Position numbers and translations under genes: made by a program
Notes under the pieces: model-generated
Told to the model about the DNA's origin: nothing
What the model saw: only the letters and a program-made list of their open reading frames with translations
Database searches by the model: none
In this document: positions 50,651 through 61,051 of the stretch, one piece after another
How the letters are laid out: each line of letters opens with the position of its first letter
Position numbering within the stretch: the stretch's first letter is position 1
Assembly (NCBI GenBank): GCA_003952965.2
Contig: CM025854.1
Location: 28,655,364 to 28,719,363 of the forward strand
Source: Morella rubra
Taxonomy: Eukaryota; Streptophyta; Magnoliopsida; Fagales; Myricaceae
DNA length: 64,000 nt
Direction of reading: 5' to 3'

Positions 50651-52486
50651 AGCCTAGCGCACGGGAAGTGCGCACCAGTGTTCTGAAAATTGCTAGATTT
50701 TATCCAGCAATTTTCAGAGAGCTCCGTGGCACTCAGGGGCTGTATGCCAGTGGTATGGAAATTCCTGAATTTTATCCAGCAATTTCCAGCCAGCTCTGTG
50801 AATCTATTGGTCCTGCTAGCTAAAACTTCAATTCTCCCGTGAATCCGAAAATAACAAAAGAGAAAGGAGAACGATTAAACATATTGGGAAATCCCTCAAT
50901 GTTGTTGCCTTAAAATATTTATTTTCTTTATGAGAAACAAAATTAAAGGATATCTTCATGTCCAAGTGATTTTCACCAACGTGGGATACTCTAAATAGAA
51001 AAGTCAATGGCCTGAGTCGGATTGTAGAGCGGAAGGCAAACTCTTTCTTCCTCAAGCAGTAGAGGTGATGTCAGCCCTGCCTAACATACATGGGCTTTCT
51101 AACCTTTTCTAACGAATCCAACTCACAATAAGATCACAATGTCTTGATTGGTGAAACAGATGTTCTACAAGCAGGTGAAGAAGGCAAATACCCTACTGTG
51201 AGCTGCTGAGGCGAAAAGCTATCCTGCAAGGCGATTCATCATTCACAATCCCAGTAGATAATTATATAGTTGATGATCAATAGAGTTTTTAAAACCTAAA
51301 TTATAAGCTTGTTGTACAACAAAAGCAAACAAAAAAAGAAGGCATTAATTTTGAATCTGTCACTTCGCCACACAGAGCATATCATATTTCTGTCATTAAA
51401 ATCTCTTAAACCTTCAAACTGTAGGGAATGGCTAATAGTGGTGCATCCATCCATGTTGGACGTGAAACTGAGAAAAAAGGCAAAGGTACTGCCCAATTCT
51501 TTTGAAGCACCAATTAAATGATATGGGAAAAAAACAAAGATAATATCAAAATTAAACTTCATTTGTATTCTATATTCAGAGAAGAGCAGTAGGTTTTTGA
51601 CATCTAACCTTACAATTCTCCAAAGTATAGGAAGATTGCAATTCTTTAAGTGATCAACTTCAGTGATAGACTAGGATTGAACTGACTATTAAAAGCCTAC
51701 ATGACTTAGCAAAGGAATATTTTTGAAACTGAAATGAACATGCTATCAATGAGTACTGCAACTCCTATGAGTCCCTGCTAATCTTTTAGGGCAATCCAAC
51801 ATTACAGTAAAGAAAACAAAAATTATATAGGGCTTACCGTTAATGTGGCCACAACAGCAACTCAAAATCCCCACATTCTTGACTAAAAGATCAGAACCTA
51901 ACAAAAATAAAGTAAAAAATGTTAGTAAATCGAGTGAGAGGCAGAAGAGAGAGAGAGACAGAGAGCGAGGTGAGTGATGTAGTAGTGAGTTGAGGAAGAT
52001 AGCCAGCATGGAAAGTAGAGAGTGACAGAGAGATTTTATGGGAGAGAGATTTCAAAATGGGAGGGATATGAGAGAGAGAGAGCTAGCGAGGTGAGTGATG
52101 TAGCAGTGAGTTGAGGAAGAGAGCCAACATGAGAGTTGACGAGAGTTTCGAGGGATTTTTTTTCGAAATGGGAGGGATTTGAGGGTTTTGAAACGTCGAA
52201 TGATTTTGAAATTAGTTTTGAATTGTGAGGGGATTTTGAAGCAACAGTTGTACAGGTCGGAGGTGTGTCACACTTAAATTATAGTGGTTCAACCGATACA
52301 GATGTGGAGACAAAAAAGAGGGCTAGACGCGCGCTGGCTTGCTCAGCAAAGAGCCAAGCTGAGTCGACTACAGAAAGGCCTCATTAAATGATAAAGAGGA
52401 CTCTCTATCGTCCATTTCGTGGGATTTAATCCAGACCACGGGTCTGGATGCGTCTGGATCTATACGGTCTGGACTGAATCCAAACC

Positions 52487-53943
52487 CCTCTCTCTTCCTT
52501 GCTCCCTGTCATGCACCACTTCCAGAGACGTTTCGCTTGACAAGAGCGGGCCATCTCGCATGAGCTAAAGGAGTACCTGCTGTCATGTTGATACTCAGTT
52601 TGCATTCGTTAGACGTGTGTTCATCCACTTCGCCTGAGCACAAAAGAAACGGCTGCTCTTGAGTTCCCCAGGCACATGATGCAAGTGGAGTTGCACTCCT
52701 CCCACGGATACCATCTTGCACAAGCGCACATAGAGGGATGTAATGTTTTCTTTTTTATCATCTGCCAAAGGCTTTGGAGAAGGGGGTTTGCTGAAGAAAA
52801 CGGAAAACAAATACTAACCCTCCCGCTGTAAAAGGGTTTCTCTCATATCAATTTATGGGTTAGAAATGCCGATAGATACCTTTCTTTTATATGGTAGTTG
52901 AGTTTTTTTTGTTGGTTTGTGTCCCTATTGTTCCTCATAACATAGCATAGATATGCTTTTTCTGAAAACTGATTACTCCGATCCAACAACACAGTTAAGA
53001 GGAATCTGTAGTAATTATCTGCTCTGTGTTGTGTGGGAATTGCATTTTTTGCATGTATATGTACAGAACGGTGAAAAGATATTGATTTATTAGTGATCTT
53101 TTTTTCCCACAATTGGGTGAAAATGAGTTATATTTCAATCATCTGACTTAGTTGCTCTGCTAAGCCTATCATTGTGCTACACGACCGTCAAAACAACAAT
53201 TCATGTACCAAAACGAGACAAGACAATGTCGGAGCAACTTAGGGACACAGTTATGGTGCCATGTTCATCATCAGATCATCAATCAATCTCCCCACAAGCA
53301 AATGAAAACCCCAAGAAAAAGCGCTCGTGCTTTCAGTTCAAAAGCCACGAAAAAATCACGTTCCCGCAAACATCCAATATGGTGGCAGTCTCTTGCACCA
53401 CCAGCTTCCTCCTCCACTTTTTCTCTCATCTTCCTATCCCCCTTAAGCCTCCTTAATCTTCAATCCCCCTTCAGCCTCCTTAATCTTCAATCACCCTTCT
53501 CGACAACATCTACCCAAGGATGTTTCTCAGGTTTTAGGTAAGTATTGGCGCGCGCAGTTGATATGAAAAGTTAGAAGAGTTTTCTGGTATTGTGTTTAGT
53601 CTTGCTCCACCTCCAAGTAGCTTGCCGTTGCCATAAAGACCGAAGCTATGTTGCAACCCTAAGGCTACTGTCGAGATTGATGCCAGAGCAACAGATAATC
53701 TCTGAAGACTGTTACGCCTCTAGTGAAATAGTTGTCCTTTAGTGAGCCGCTCCCTATTAAAAGCGTACCCCCACCCCACCCCCCCCCCCCCCCCCCCAAA
53801 AAAAAGATTAGAGCTTTTCTAACAAGTTGGGTTGTATTTCTGTAGGCGTCAGGTCAAATTAATGCATTTGCTTGACTGAGATCATGTTTTCTTTTCTTTT
53901 TATGTTGGTGTTAGATGAAGTAATAAATCTGTCGGACAATGGT
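52487..53943. other. Intergenic, no gene recognised
   Basis: A minus-strand frame at 52595-52810 (starting MFSVFFSKPPSPKP) overlaps another at 52509-52721, but neither matches a family I know. A run of 19 C lies at 53779-53797, followed by A-rich sequence. Confidence 0.45.
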
Positions 53944-54398
53944 CAGTAGCGGATCTAGGATCAAAATTCATGGGGGTCGAACTTTTCACCTGCCACTTAA
54001 GCCGTGAAGAAGGAGAAGAAGAAAAAGAAGGAAGAGAAGGAGGAGGAGGAGGAGAAGAAGCAGAAGAAGCATAAGAAGAAGCAGAAGAAGCAGAAGAAGA
54101 GAAGAAGATGAAGAAGAAGAAAGAAGAAGAAGAAGCAGATGAAGAAGAAGAAGCAGAAAAAGAAGAAGAATAAGAATAAGAAGTAGATGAAGCTGAAGAA
54201 GAAGGAGAAGAAGAAGAAGAAGAAGCAGAAGGAGAAGAAGAAGAAGAAGTAGAGGAGGAGGGGAGTTGGCCTGGGTCTATGGGGATCGGGCCTCCACAGG
54301 TCCAGGCCAAAAAAATATATATATACATATAAATTTTTATTTTGGGCGGTGCAATGGGTGGCGGCCACCCAGGGCAGCCCCTCCTGCATCCGCCACTG
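53944..54398. mobile_element. hAT-type miniature element with internal GAA-rich tract
   Basis: The ends are CAGTAGCGGATCTAGGA and the reverse complement of CAGTGGCGGATGCAGGA, imperfect terminal inverted repeats typical of hAT elements. They are flanked by a perfect 8-bp target duplication, ACAATGGT, at 53936-53943 and 54399-54406. More than half of the 455-bp interior (about 54003-54262) is an almost pure purine run of GAA, GAAGAA and GAG units on the plus strand. Long frames in it on either strand are low-complexity artefacts. Confidence 0.88.
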
Positions 54399-54406
54399 AC
54401 AATGGT

Positions 54407-55372
54407 GGGCGACTAGGCGTGTATAGCCCTTGTTGAGCCTGGGTCCAACTTATTAAACCAAAACTAAAACTTTGACCCTGAACCAGGGACCTAAACCCAC
54501 AGGCCACAACCAAACAAGTCCTGAAGGTCCCATGATGTTCCATACACGATAGAAGAAAAGGGTATTGGAGGCCCCATGATAAATTCCTCCTCTCGTCACC
54601 AGCCCTATGGGCTACAAAACACTTGGGCCAACTCTAACTACGACATTTGTTCGGCTCTAATCAAGTAGTTTATTACTTCCAAAAACGACAGAGAAAACCG
54701 GACAACTCTTTGCGACTCCTGGCGACAACAGTTTTTCCTCTATGGGTAAGGGTAAGCAACTCTTAACGACAATATTACTCGAACCAGCCTATTGCAAAAT
54801 GCTTCAACAAGACGTCTGGTCCAGCGGTATCGATAAACTCTAGCTAGTGTTAAGATTTTCTACTACACTAATTGAGAATCCTACAAATTTAATGCTTTGA
54901 CAGAAATCAAGAAGGTTCGCATCTTCGTTTTGGAGGTCATATCGTCTGTTTGACCAAAAGAAATAAAATTTGTCTTTTCACGAGATTGTTTTAAATAATA
55001 TTCCATGCTTAATTATGGGAACCACCGAGATTTCCAACTGTCGGATTTTGTGTATCGTTGTCTGCCCACTGGATCTGCCATATTCCCTCTTGTGGAATTA
55101 TTCTTCTTTACTGCGACAACGATCGTTTGATTTGCATTTTTCTTATAAGCAGATTCTCATTATGTAGGAGCCTAATTTGATGGCTCGCAAATCAAACATG
55201 CATATATCATATTCTTCCCTTCCTTTTATACTCGATTTTTGGCTGCATGCAGTAACTACAGGAGAATCAATGTCCGATTCCTTGGCTTGTCTGTTCCCTA
55301 ACATGCTTTATAATTACCATCTTTTCGAGCCTGCTATGGAAGCGCAGTAGCCTCTCTATCTCTCCAGTCGTC
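54407..55372. other. Upstream flank of the expansin gene
   Basis: No gene is supported. A diverged dispersed repeat lies at 54415-54530 (see 47938-48030). The last 200 bases are the likely promoter and leader of the expansin. A TATA box is not clear, the best candidate being TTTATAC near 55214. Confidence 0.45.
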
Positions 55373-56250
55373 ATGGCTAGGTCTAAAAACTTGTTTACGA
55401 CTGTAATTCTCATGGCTCTTTTCGCCGTAGCCATGAGCAGGAGAATCTCCCTTGTTGACAAAATAGATGATAATTGGTATTATGCCCATGCAACGTTCTA
55501 CGGCGACATGAGCGGTGGAGAAACCATGCGTAAGTATAGCTATATATAGGAAACCATCTTGTTCGTTAATTCATGGATACTGTCCTCCAAAATTCGGGAC
55601 TTTACACGAGCAAATTTTTTGTGACAGAGGGTGCTTGTGGCTATGGCGATCTGTTCCAACAAGGTTATGGCCTTGAGACAGCGGCCTTAAGTACTGCACT
55701 CTTCAACAACGGACTCACTTGCGGAGCTTGTTTTGAGCTCATGTGCGTGAATGATCCGCAATGGTGCATACAAAATGCTGCAGGCACTATCAAGATCACG
55801 GCCACCAACTTCTGCCCTCCGAACTACGACAAGCCTGATGGGAATTGGTGCAACCCCCCGCTCCAGCACTTCGACTTGTCCATGCCCATGTTCACAAAGC
55901 TTGCACCAATGAGAGCTGGGATTATTCCCGTGAAGTACCGCAGAGTCCCCTGCGTTAAGAAAGGAGGGGTAAGGTTTGAGATCAAGGGAAACCCAAACTG
56001 GATACTTGTGACGGTGTACAATGTTGGAGGTGCTGGCGACGTTTCTAATGTCAAAATTAAGGGCTCTAACACCGACTGGATTCAGATGTCCCGGAACTGG
56101 GGCCAAGAGTGGCAGACCGGGACGATGTTGGGAGGACAGAGCTTGTCCTTCCAATTGACCACTAGCGATTCGAAAATGTTGCAGCTTGATAACGCTGTCC
56201 CTGCTAATTGGCAATTTGGTCAGAACTTTGAGGCTGCTTCTAATTTCTAG
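55373..56250 (+). CDS. Alpha-expansin
   Basis: Two exons (55373-55529 and 55628-56250) join in frame to 259 residues. Residues 1-21 form a signal peptide ([20 protein letters not shown]). The first domain has [21 protein letters not shown], the paired Cys of [10 protein letters not shown], and the HFD motif in [11 protein letters not shown], all standard for the GH45-like expansin domain. The C-terminal half is the beta-sandwich domain with the spaced aromatic residues of [13 protein letters not shown]. Expansins loosen growing cell walls without hydrolysis. The GGETMQGACGYGD variant and the [14 protein letters not shown] stretch resemble the EXPA21-26 type more than EXPA1, from memory. One intron interrupts the gene. 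A poly(A) signal AATAAA is at 56429-56434. Confidence 0.93.
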
Positions 56251-56469
56251 AATTTCGCTAGAATGTTGTCCTTTTATAACTTTGCTCCCAAGCGAGCTTC
56301 TTGCCCAAAATGAAAATTTTGCTAGCTTCCTTCGGATTTTTTGGTCAGGGTAACTTGTATTAATGTGCGAGCTTAAATCAAGTACTCTTGTATTTCTGGA
56401 TGAGCAATTTCATTGACCCCTCGTGGTGAATAAAGTGCCGAATCCTTCTTCCTTGCAGTTTTAATGAGT

Positions 56470-58049
56470 TCGATCAAATTGTCAACAGCATCTCCTTTAT
56501 ATCTCATAGAGATTGTGAACTTGTATATACATTTGAGATTAATTCGTGGAGACTGTGAGATCGCGGTAGTAAATCTACCTCGTGTTTTTTTTTTTTTTTA
56601 ACTGGCGTGGATAAAGAAAGTCAACAATAGGAGGAAAGCCAAAAACAGATTTGAACATTTTTCGATTGGTATATTTTGTCAAAATATTACATCACTCTGT
56701 CGTTGAACTTTTTGCTGACGTCAGTGATAGCAATAATAATTATTAATATTAAAGTGCATAAAAATATTTCCTTTCTATTGTTGGCAAAATAAATGATTTT
56801 TTTCACCATGCCGTTAATTTCATTTGAAGTTTTGCCACGGAAATGTTAACGGTAATTTGGTAACGTTTCCCCCGTCGTTATGTATTTGTTTTCCTTTTCT
56901 AAGATACCCCACATTTATTACTTTATTTACAGTCCTCCGGTTACTCTTTCCAAGTTTTGTACTCCCTATTATCAAAACCGTTTTTTGGGCTATTATTGTA
57001 ACCTTTTATGGTCTTATCTCTTCCACTGATCACTGAGAACATAACGCCAGAACAATACTCCATAACGTGCAGCAAATGAGGCCTCTAGCAACTAATTAAG
57101 AAGCCTAAACTTTTCTCCACTCTTTCAAGTTCATTGAAATAAAAGACTTCCTCTACATTGCAATAGTGTATCGGTCAGGAAACCCCATAGATTTAAATGC
57201 TTTTTTGAGCTATAACCTAGAATATACAATTAACTTGCAAATTGTTAAGCGTTGCCCGCTGATCAAAAGGATTGTTGGTATAAGTTTCTATACCCAAAAG
57301 ATGACACTAGCTATTTCAATCAGAAGACACTCACTCAAGTCTTCTCGATGAAGGTCAATATCATGCATAAAATTGTGACTTAAAAGGAGAAAAAAGGTCT
57401 TTGGACGACATTTGAATCTAGCAGCCAAGACAAGAGGCTAGAAAACCAGTATCACTGGCCATCTAACATCCTCTTCAGGATTAAGTTACTATCCCATATG
57501 TACTCACAATGAAACCATCGCAGCTAAATCGTGTACATAAATATATGGTTTGTCCTCTGAAAGAATATTATGCCACACGAATGACTGTCACTACTCTGAG
57601 AGAGAGAGAGAGAGGGAGGGGGGTGGAGAACGGAAGTAATAAATTTTAATTGCCTTCCAACAGGATGGACAGATGAACAAATACCAAAAGAGGACGATTA
57701 AATTGGGCAAGGACATTATTACATGTTCAACACTCAGGGCCTACTACACAAAGTCTGATATTATTATCTCCATCTTAGGTAAAGGATAAAGACGGACTAC
57801 AGAATGTGCAATATTTAAAAACATATTTAGGAAGATCATGAATATAAAAACTATGTACGGACACTGAACTTGCAATAGAACAAAAGAAATAGTACCACTC
57901 AAGCCAAGTCTTTGCTTGAAGTTGAGAGTTTGCACTATCATCCTTGGTCCCCAACTTTGAGAACCAATAAAGAAGCAAGCATAGAGATCCCATCCAATTC
58001 GATTTGCTCATACTTTTGCTTGCCCATAGATTCAGTCTGTCAGAACCCT
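56470..58049. other. Intergenic, no gene seen
   Basis: AT-rich spacer between the convergent expansin and F-box genes, with a GA microsatellite near 57598-57625. The right-hand 300 bases are probably the F-box 3' UTR. No coding region is supported. Confidence 0.5.
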
Positions 58050-58826
58050 TCACTTCCAATCAAGAGAGTCAAATAACCATAGAACCTCTTCCTTGGAATT
58101 TGCAGCATCACAGAAATCCATTTCAATCCCGAAAACATCAATATCACCTTCATTTCCACCTTCCATGAAGAGCAAAGAGATCCATGCCCGGATACCTGAA
58201 ATGAAGGGGTGGGAAGGAGAGAAGTCTAAATACTCAAATGCCAGGGCTCTATATGATGTCCGATCTATGTAGTCAAACATAGATTTATTAATGATGCGAG
58301 CAACTCTATTGGAATCCTTGCGCCCCACAAGCACTGAAACACTGACAGCCCGGCTCATCACAGGAACAGTGAATCTTGGCTCAACAGGTAGTGTCATCTT
58401 GTACTCAGGGCTCTCCAGGTGAAATCTAAGCATGTCACAAATTCCAGTTGGAGGGATCTTGATACCAGCTTCAAACACAGGGCCAGGAACTACTTCCGAA
58501 AAGATTAATCTATCTTCAGTCCAGATGTCAATAAAAAATTCCAAATCATCAAACGACAGCCTTGGGGGGAGAAGACTTTGACGATGCTGGCGTCTATAAA
58601 AGGTTTGATATAGCTTGTAGTATGTCAAAGTTGGAGGGTTAGGCCGCTTGCAGACAGAAGGCCATCTCTTGGCACAAAGACATTTCCAAAAGTAATCATC
58701 TCGGGCTATGTCCCTCCACTCCTTACATACTGACATACACGAAGCAAGGTCCACACCCTCCAATAAAGGAAAGACAGCCTTCGCAATTTCTTCATATGTC
58801 ATTTTCAGTTCACAAGCATTAGACAA
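58050..58826 (-). CDS. F-box protein, At5g39250-like
   Basis: A single 258-residue frame. The F-box is at about residues 9-55 (MTYEEIAKAVFPLLEGVDL, then CMSVCKEWRDIARDDYFWK). The following TPTLTYY-type linker and a C-terminal region with WTEDRLIFSEVV and ISGIRAWISLLFM contain no LRR or Kelch repeats. F-box proteins bind SKP1 through this domain and choose substrates for SCF ubiquitin ligases; the substrate here is unknown. Size and layout fit F-box protein At5g39250 (about 250 residues), as I recall it. A second in-frame ATG (Met9) could be the start. A 5'-UTR exon with donor near 60092 is likely, leaving an intron of over 1 kb before the ATG. Confidence 0.88.
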   Translation of the reverse strand: MSNACELKMTYEEIAKAVFPLLEGVDLASCMSVCKEWRDIARDDYFWKCLCAKRWPSVCKRPNPPTLTYYKLYQTFYRRQHRQSLLPPRLSFDDLEFFIDIWTEDRLIFSEVVPGPVFEAGIKIPPTGICDMLRFHLESPEYKMTLPVEPRFTVPVMSRAVSVSVLVGRKDSNRVARIINKSMFDYIDRTSYRALAFEYLDFSPSHPFISGIRAWISLLFMEGGNEGDIDVFGIEMDFCDAANSKEEVLWLFDSLDWK

Positions 58827-58916
58827 AGCAGAATAAAAAATCTTCCCCTGAGCATTGGAGGGCCTAAAAGCAGTAGATTAAGACAAATCCCCTGCCAAGA
58901 AATGAGAGGACAATAA

Positions 58917-59098
58917 GGTATTGTTTGTTTTCCCAATACTTTGGGCATGTAAATTTCCAGCAAAACAAACACACTCCAAAATTTTTAACTTTTACACATA
59001 CATACTTCACCTTTCATAAACTCCAATAAATCTCAATAAAGTAAAGATTCCCAAAATTTTGAGAATATTCCTCAAAATTTTGACAAACAAACACCCCC
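58917..59098. mobile_element. Small MITE in the probable 5'-UTR intron of the F-box gene
   Basis: Imperfect inverted ends, GGTATTGTTTGTTTTCCCAA and the reverse complement of a right end ending AAACACCCCC, are flanked by TAA at 58914-58916 and 59099-59101. A 3-bp TAA duplication fits a PIF/Harbinger (Tourist-like) element. It is 182 bp long with no coding capacity. Confidence 0.55.
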
Positions 59099-59101
59099 TA
59101 A

Positions 59102-60250
59102 ATATAAGAAACAATCATATAATACAAAAATACCCTCAAGAATTCATAGCATGCATCGAAATTTAAAGAAACAGCACAGTAAGGCTAACAGTCGGAACAC
59201 TGTAAAAAAATAAGGCTTCAGCCTTCTCAAAGATTAAAATTAAAATTGTTTGATTTAATGGTTGGCAGAGCGTGGCAAATACAAAGATCTTTCAAGTTAC
59301 AACAATCCAACCAATTCAACCTTGTGGACAGCAATTCACTTCCACCCATCACCCATCATCTCGGAATATAACCCTCTTATGGAGTGCCAGAGTCATAATC
59401 CTCAAAACCAAGTAAGCCCAACATTATTCGTAATTGCTTGCTAAATATATGTGCATATGTATAATAAGTACAGGAGAACAAGATACAAATCTATAGATTT
59501 TAACATTCCAATAATTCTTACGCTACTTATTTGGTGTACCCAAAATTGAGGAAATCACAAACAAGTGATTCACATTGCCACATTCCTTGTCTCGAGGTCT
59601 ATAATGACATGCATAGTTGGCATGTCATGTATATAAGAACTTCAACCTCTGGCAGCTATAAATAACACCAGAAAAATAATTTCTTTAACCACTGGCAGTA
59701 ACATATAACTATATTAGTGCAATGAAACACGTTGATCTTTATAATTGCCACCATAACAAAAAACTACAGTCCAAATAAATATATGGACTGCCGATCATAT
59801 TTTCATTTGCTATTCCTCAGAATTTTCTAATTCGAATATCTGGAAATTTACTAATCCCAACATTAGTCTGAGATAAATCTAATCTCGTAAACATCCAACA
59901 AGAAAAAGTAAAAGGAAGCAACTGAGGCAAGAAACAACAAAAATCTCAAGTTGTAATACACAAATAGAAATATCGTCAATTTCAACAGTCAACATAAACG
60001 AAAATTCGATTCGATGAAATCTCCGGCAGAACTTAGAAACCCTATATTACTTGATTCCTACAAAATTGATAACCGCAGAGAGAAGGTCAAACCTTGATGT
60101 AAGAAGATGACAAAAAAAACTTGAGAACTGAGCTATAGAGATCGAAAGCGAAGCAAGAGAGAAAATAAACTAGGGTCTTCAAGGAGGTTTTTGAAACTTT
60201 AGTCGCGGGCTGAACCGGTGAAAAACCCTAGAGTTGATCGGAGCCTCAGA
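59102..60250 (-). promoter_or_regulatory. Likely 5'-UTR intron, leader exon and promoter of the F-box gene
   Basis: On the minus strand, a CT-rich leader at about 60095-60240 (containing CTAGTTTATTTTCTCTCTTGC) ends at a donor-like CAAG|GTTTGACC at 60093/60092. The following kilobase is T-rich on the minus strand and runs to an acceptor-like TGCTCAG near 58855. This gives an untranslated first exon and a long intron. AAACCCTAG (a telo-box core) lies near 60220. The boundaries are inferred. Confidence 0.45.
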
Positions 60251-60520
60251 CGGAGAGAGAGACTCAGAGAGCGAGAAACAGAGAAACTAGCAGGCTGGGG
60301 AGAGGAAAGACGAAGCAACACCACAGGTATTAAATATAAAAAAGAAGTCGTAATAAACGGATCAGCACTTTACAATTTATTTTTCTTGATGCAATTTGGA
60401 AGAGAAATTATACTATTTAATAGTCTCCTAATTTCACAATACAATTAGAGTGAGTGAAGAATTATAAAGGATTCTGATAAATAATTTTCTTAAGAATTAA
60501 ATTAAAAATATTTTAAAATA

Positions 60521-61042
60521 GGGGTCAATTCATAGTTAGCTCTTTATGTTTGGGTAAAAATCAAGTTGCTACCCTTATTTTTCAATCCAACAATTTGAGA
60601 CCCATAACTTTCAAAACCTATCAATCTTCGCCCCCCGTCTAAATTAGACGTTAAATCAAACGGAAAATGCATGAAAAATGACCAAAATACCCCTTCAAAA
60701 TAAAATTACTAAAAAACTTAAAAAAATTCATTAAAAATAAAAAGATATTTTTTTAAAAAATAATATTTTTAAATAAAACTATTGAAAATCTATTTTAATA
60801 ATATATTTATTTTTAATTTATTTCTTAAATTTATATTTTTTTAAATTATTTTTTAAAAATTTAACCTTAGAGGGGCATTTTGGTCATTTTACACGATTTT
60901 CCGTCGGATTAACGTCTAATTTAGACGGGGGGCGAAGATTGATAGGTTTTGAAAGTTATGGGTCTCAAATTGTTGGATTGAAAAATAAGGATAGTAACTT
61001 GATTTTTGCCCAAACATAAGGGGCTAACTATGAGTTTACCCC
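60521..61042. mobile_element. Mutator-like miniature element with about 185-bp terminal inverted repeats
   Basis: The arms, 60521 to about 60708 and about 60865-61042, are inverted copies roughly 90% alike, starting GGGGTCAATTCATAGTTAG and GGGGTAAACTCATAGTTAG. A perfect 9-bp target duplication, TTTAAAATA, lies at 60512-60520 and 61043-61051, the size made by Mutator-like transposases. The spacer of about 150 bp is AT-rich and non-coding. Confidence 0.9.
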
Positions 61043-61051
61043 TTTAAAATA

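Larger units (their letters stand above)
48265..52486. mobile_element. 4.2-kb non-autonomous element with long terminal inverted repeats
   Basis: The element starts GGTTTGGATTCAGTC and ends with the reverse complement (ACTGAATCCAAACC). The left repeat is 48265-48848 and the right 51792-52486. The right is longer because of a tandem duplication of about 115 bp within it (around 51960-52190). Subterminal DNA is rich in CCAGACC and GGTCTGGA words. The flanks CCCTCTTAG and CCCTCTCTC (if the element starts one base in) match at only 6 of 9 positions in CT-rich DNA, so a target duplication is not proven. No transposase is present. The 2.9-kb interior holds exon-like segments and a GC-rich minisatellite. 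Long repeats with gene-like pieces suggest a Mutator-like (Pack-MULE) element. Confidence 0.75.

Noticed and set aside
52509-52810. Two overlapping minus-strand frames of about 70 codons
   Set aside because: Neither resembles a known family, and they overlap in different frames with no promoter or splice support.
53900-54389. Minus-strand frames of 130-142 codons rich in Ser, Phe or Lys/Glu
   Set aside because: They are translations of the GAA-rich tract inside a hAT element; low complexity, no start context, no family.
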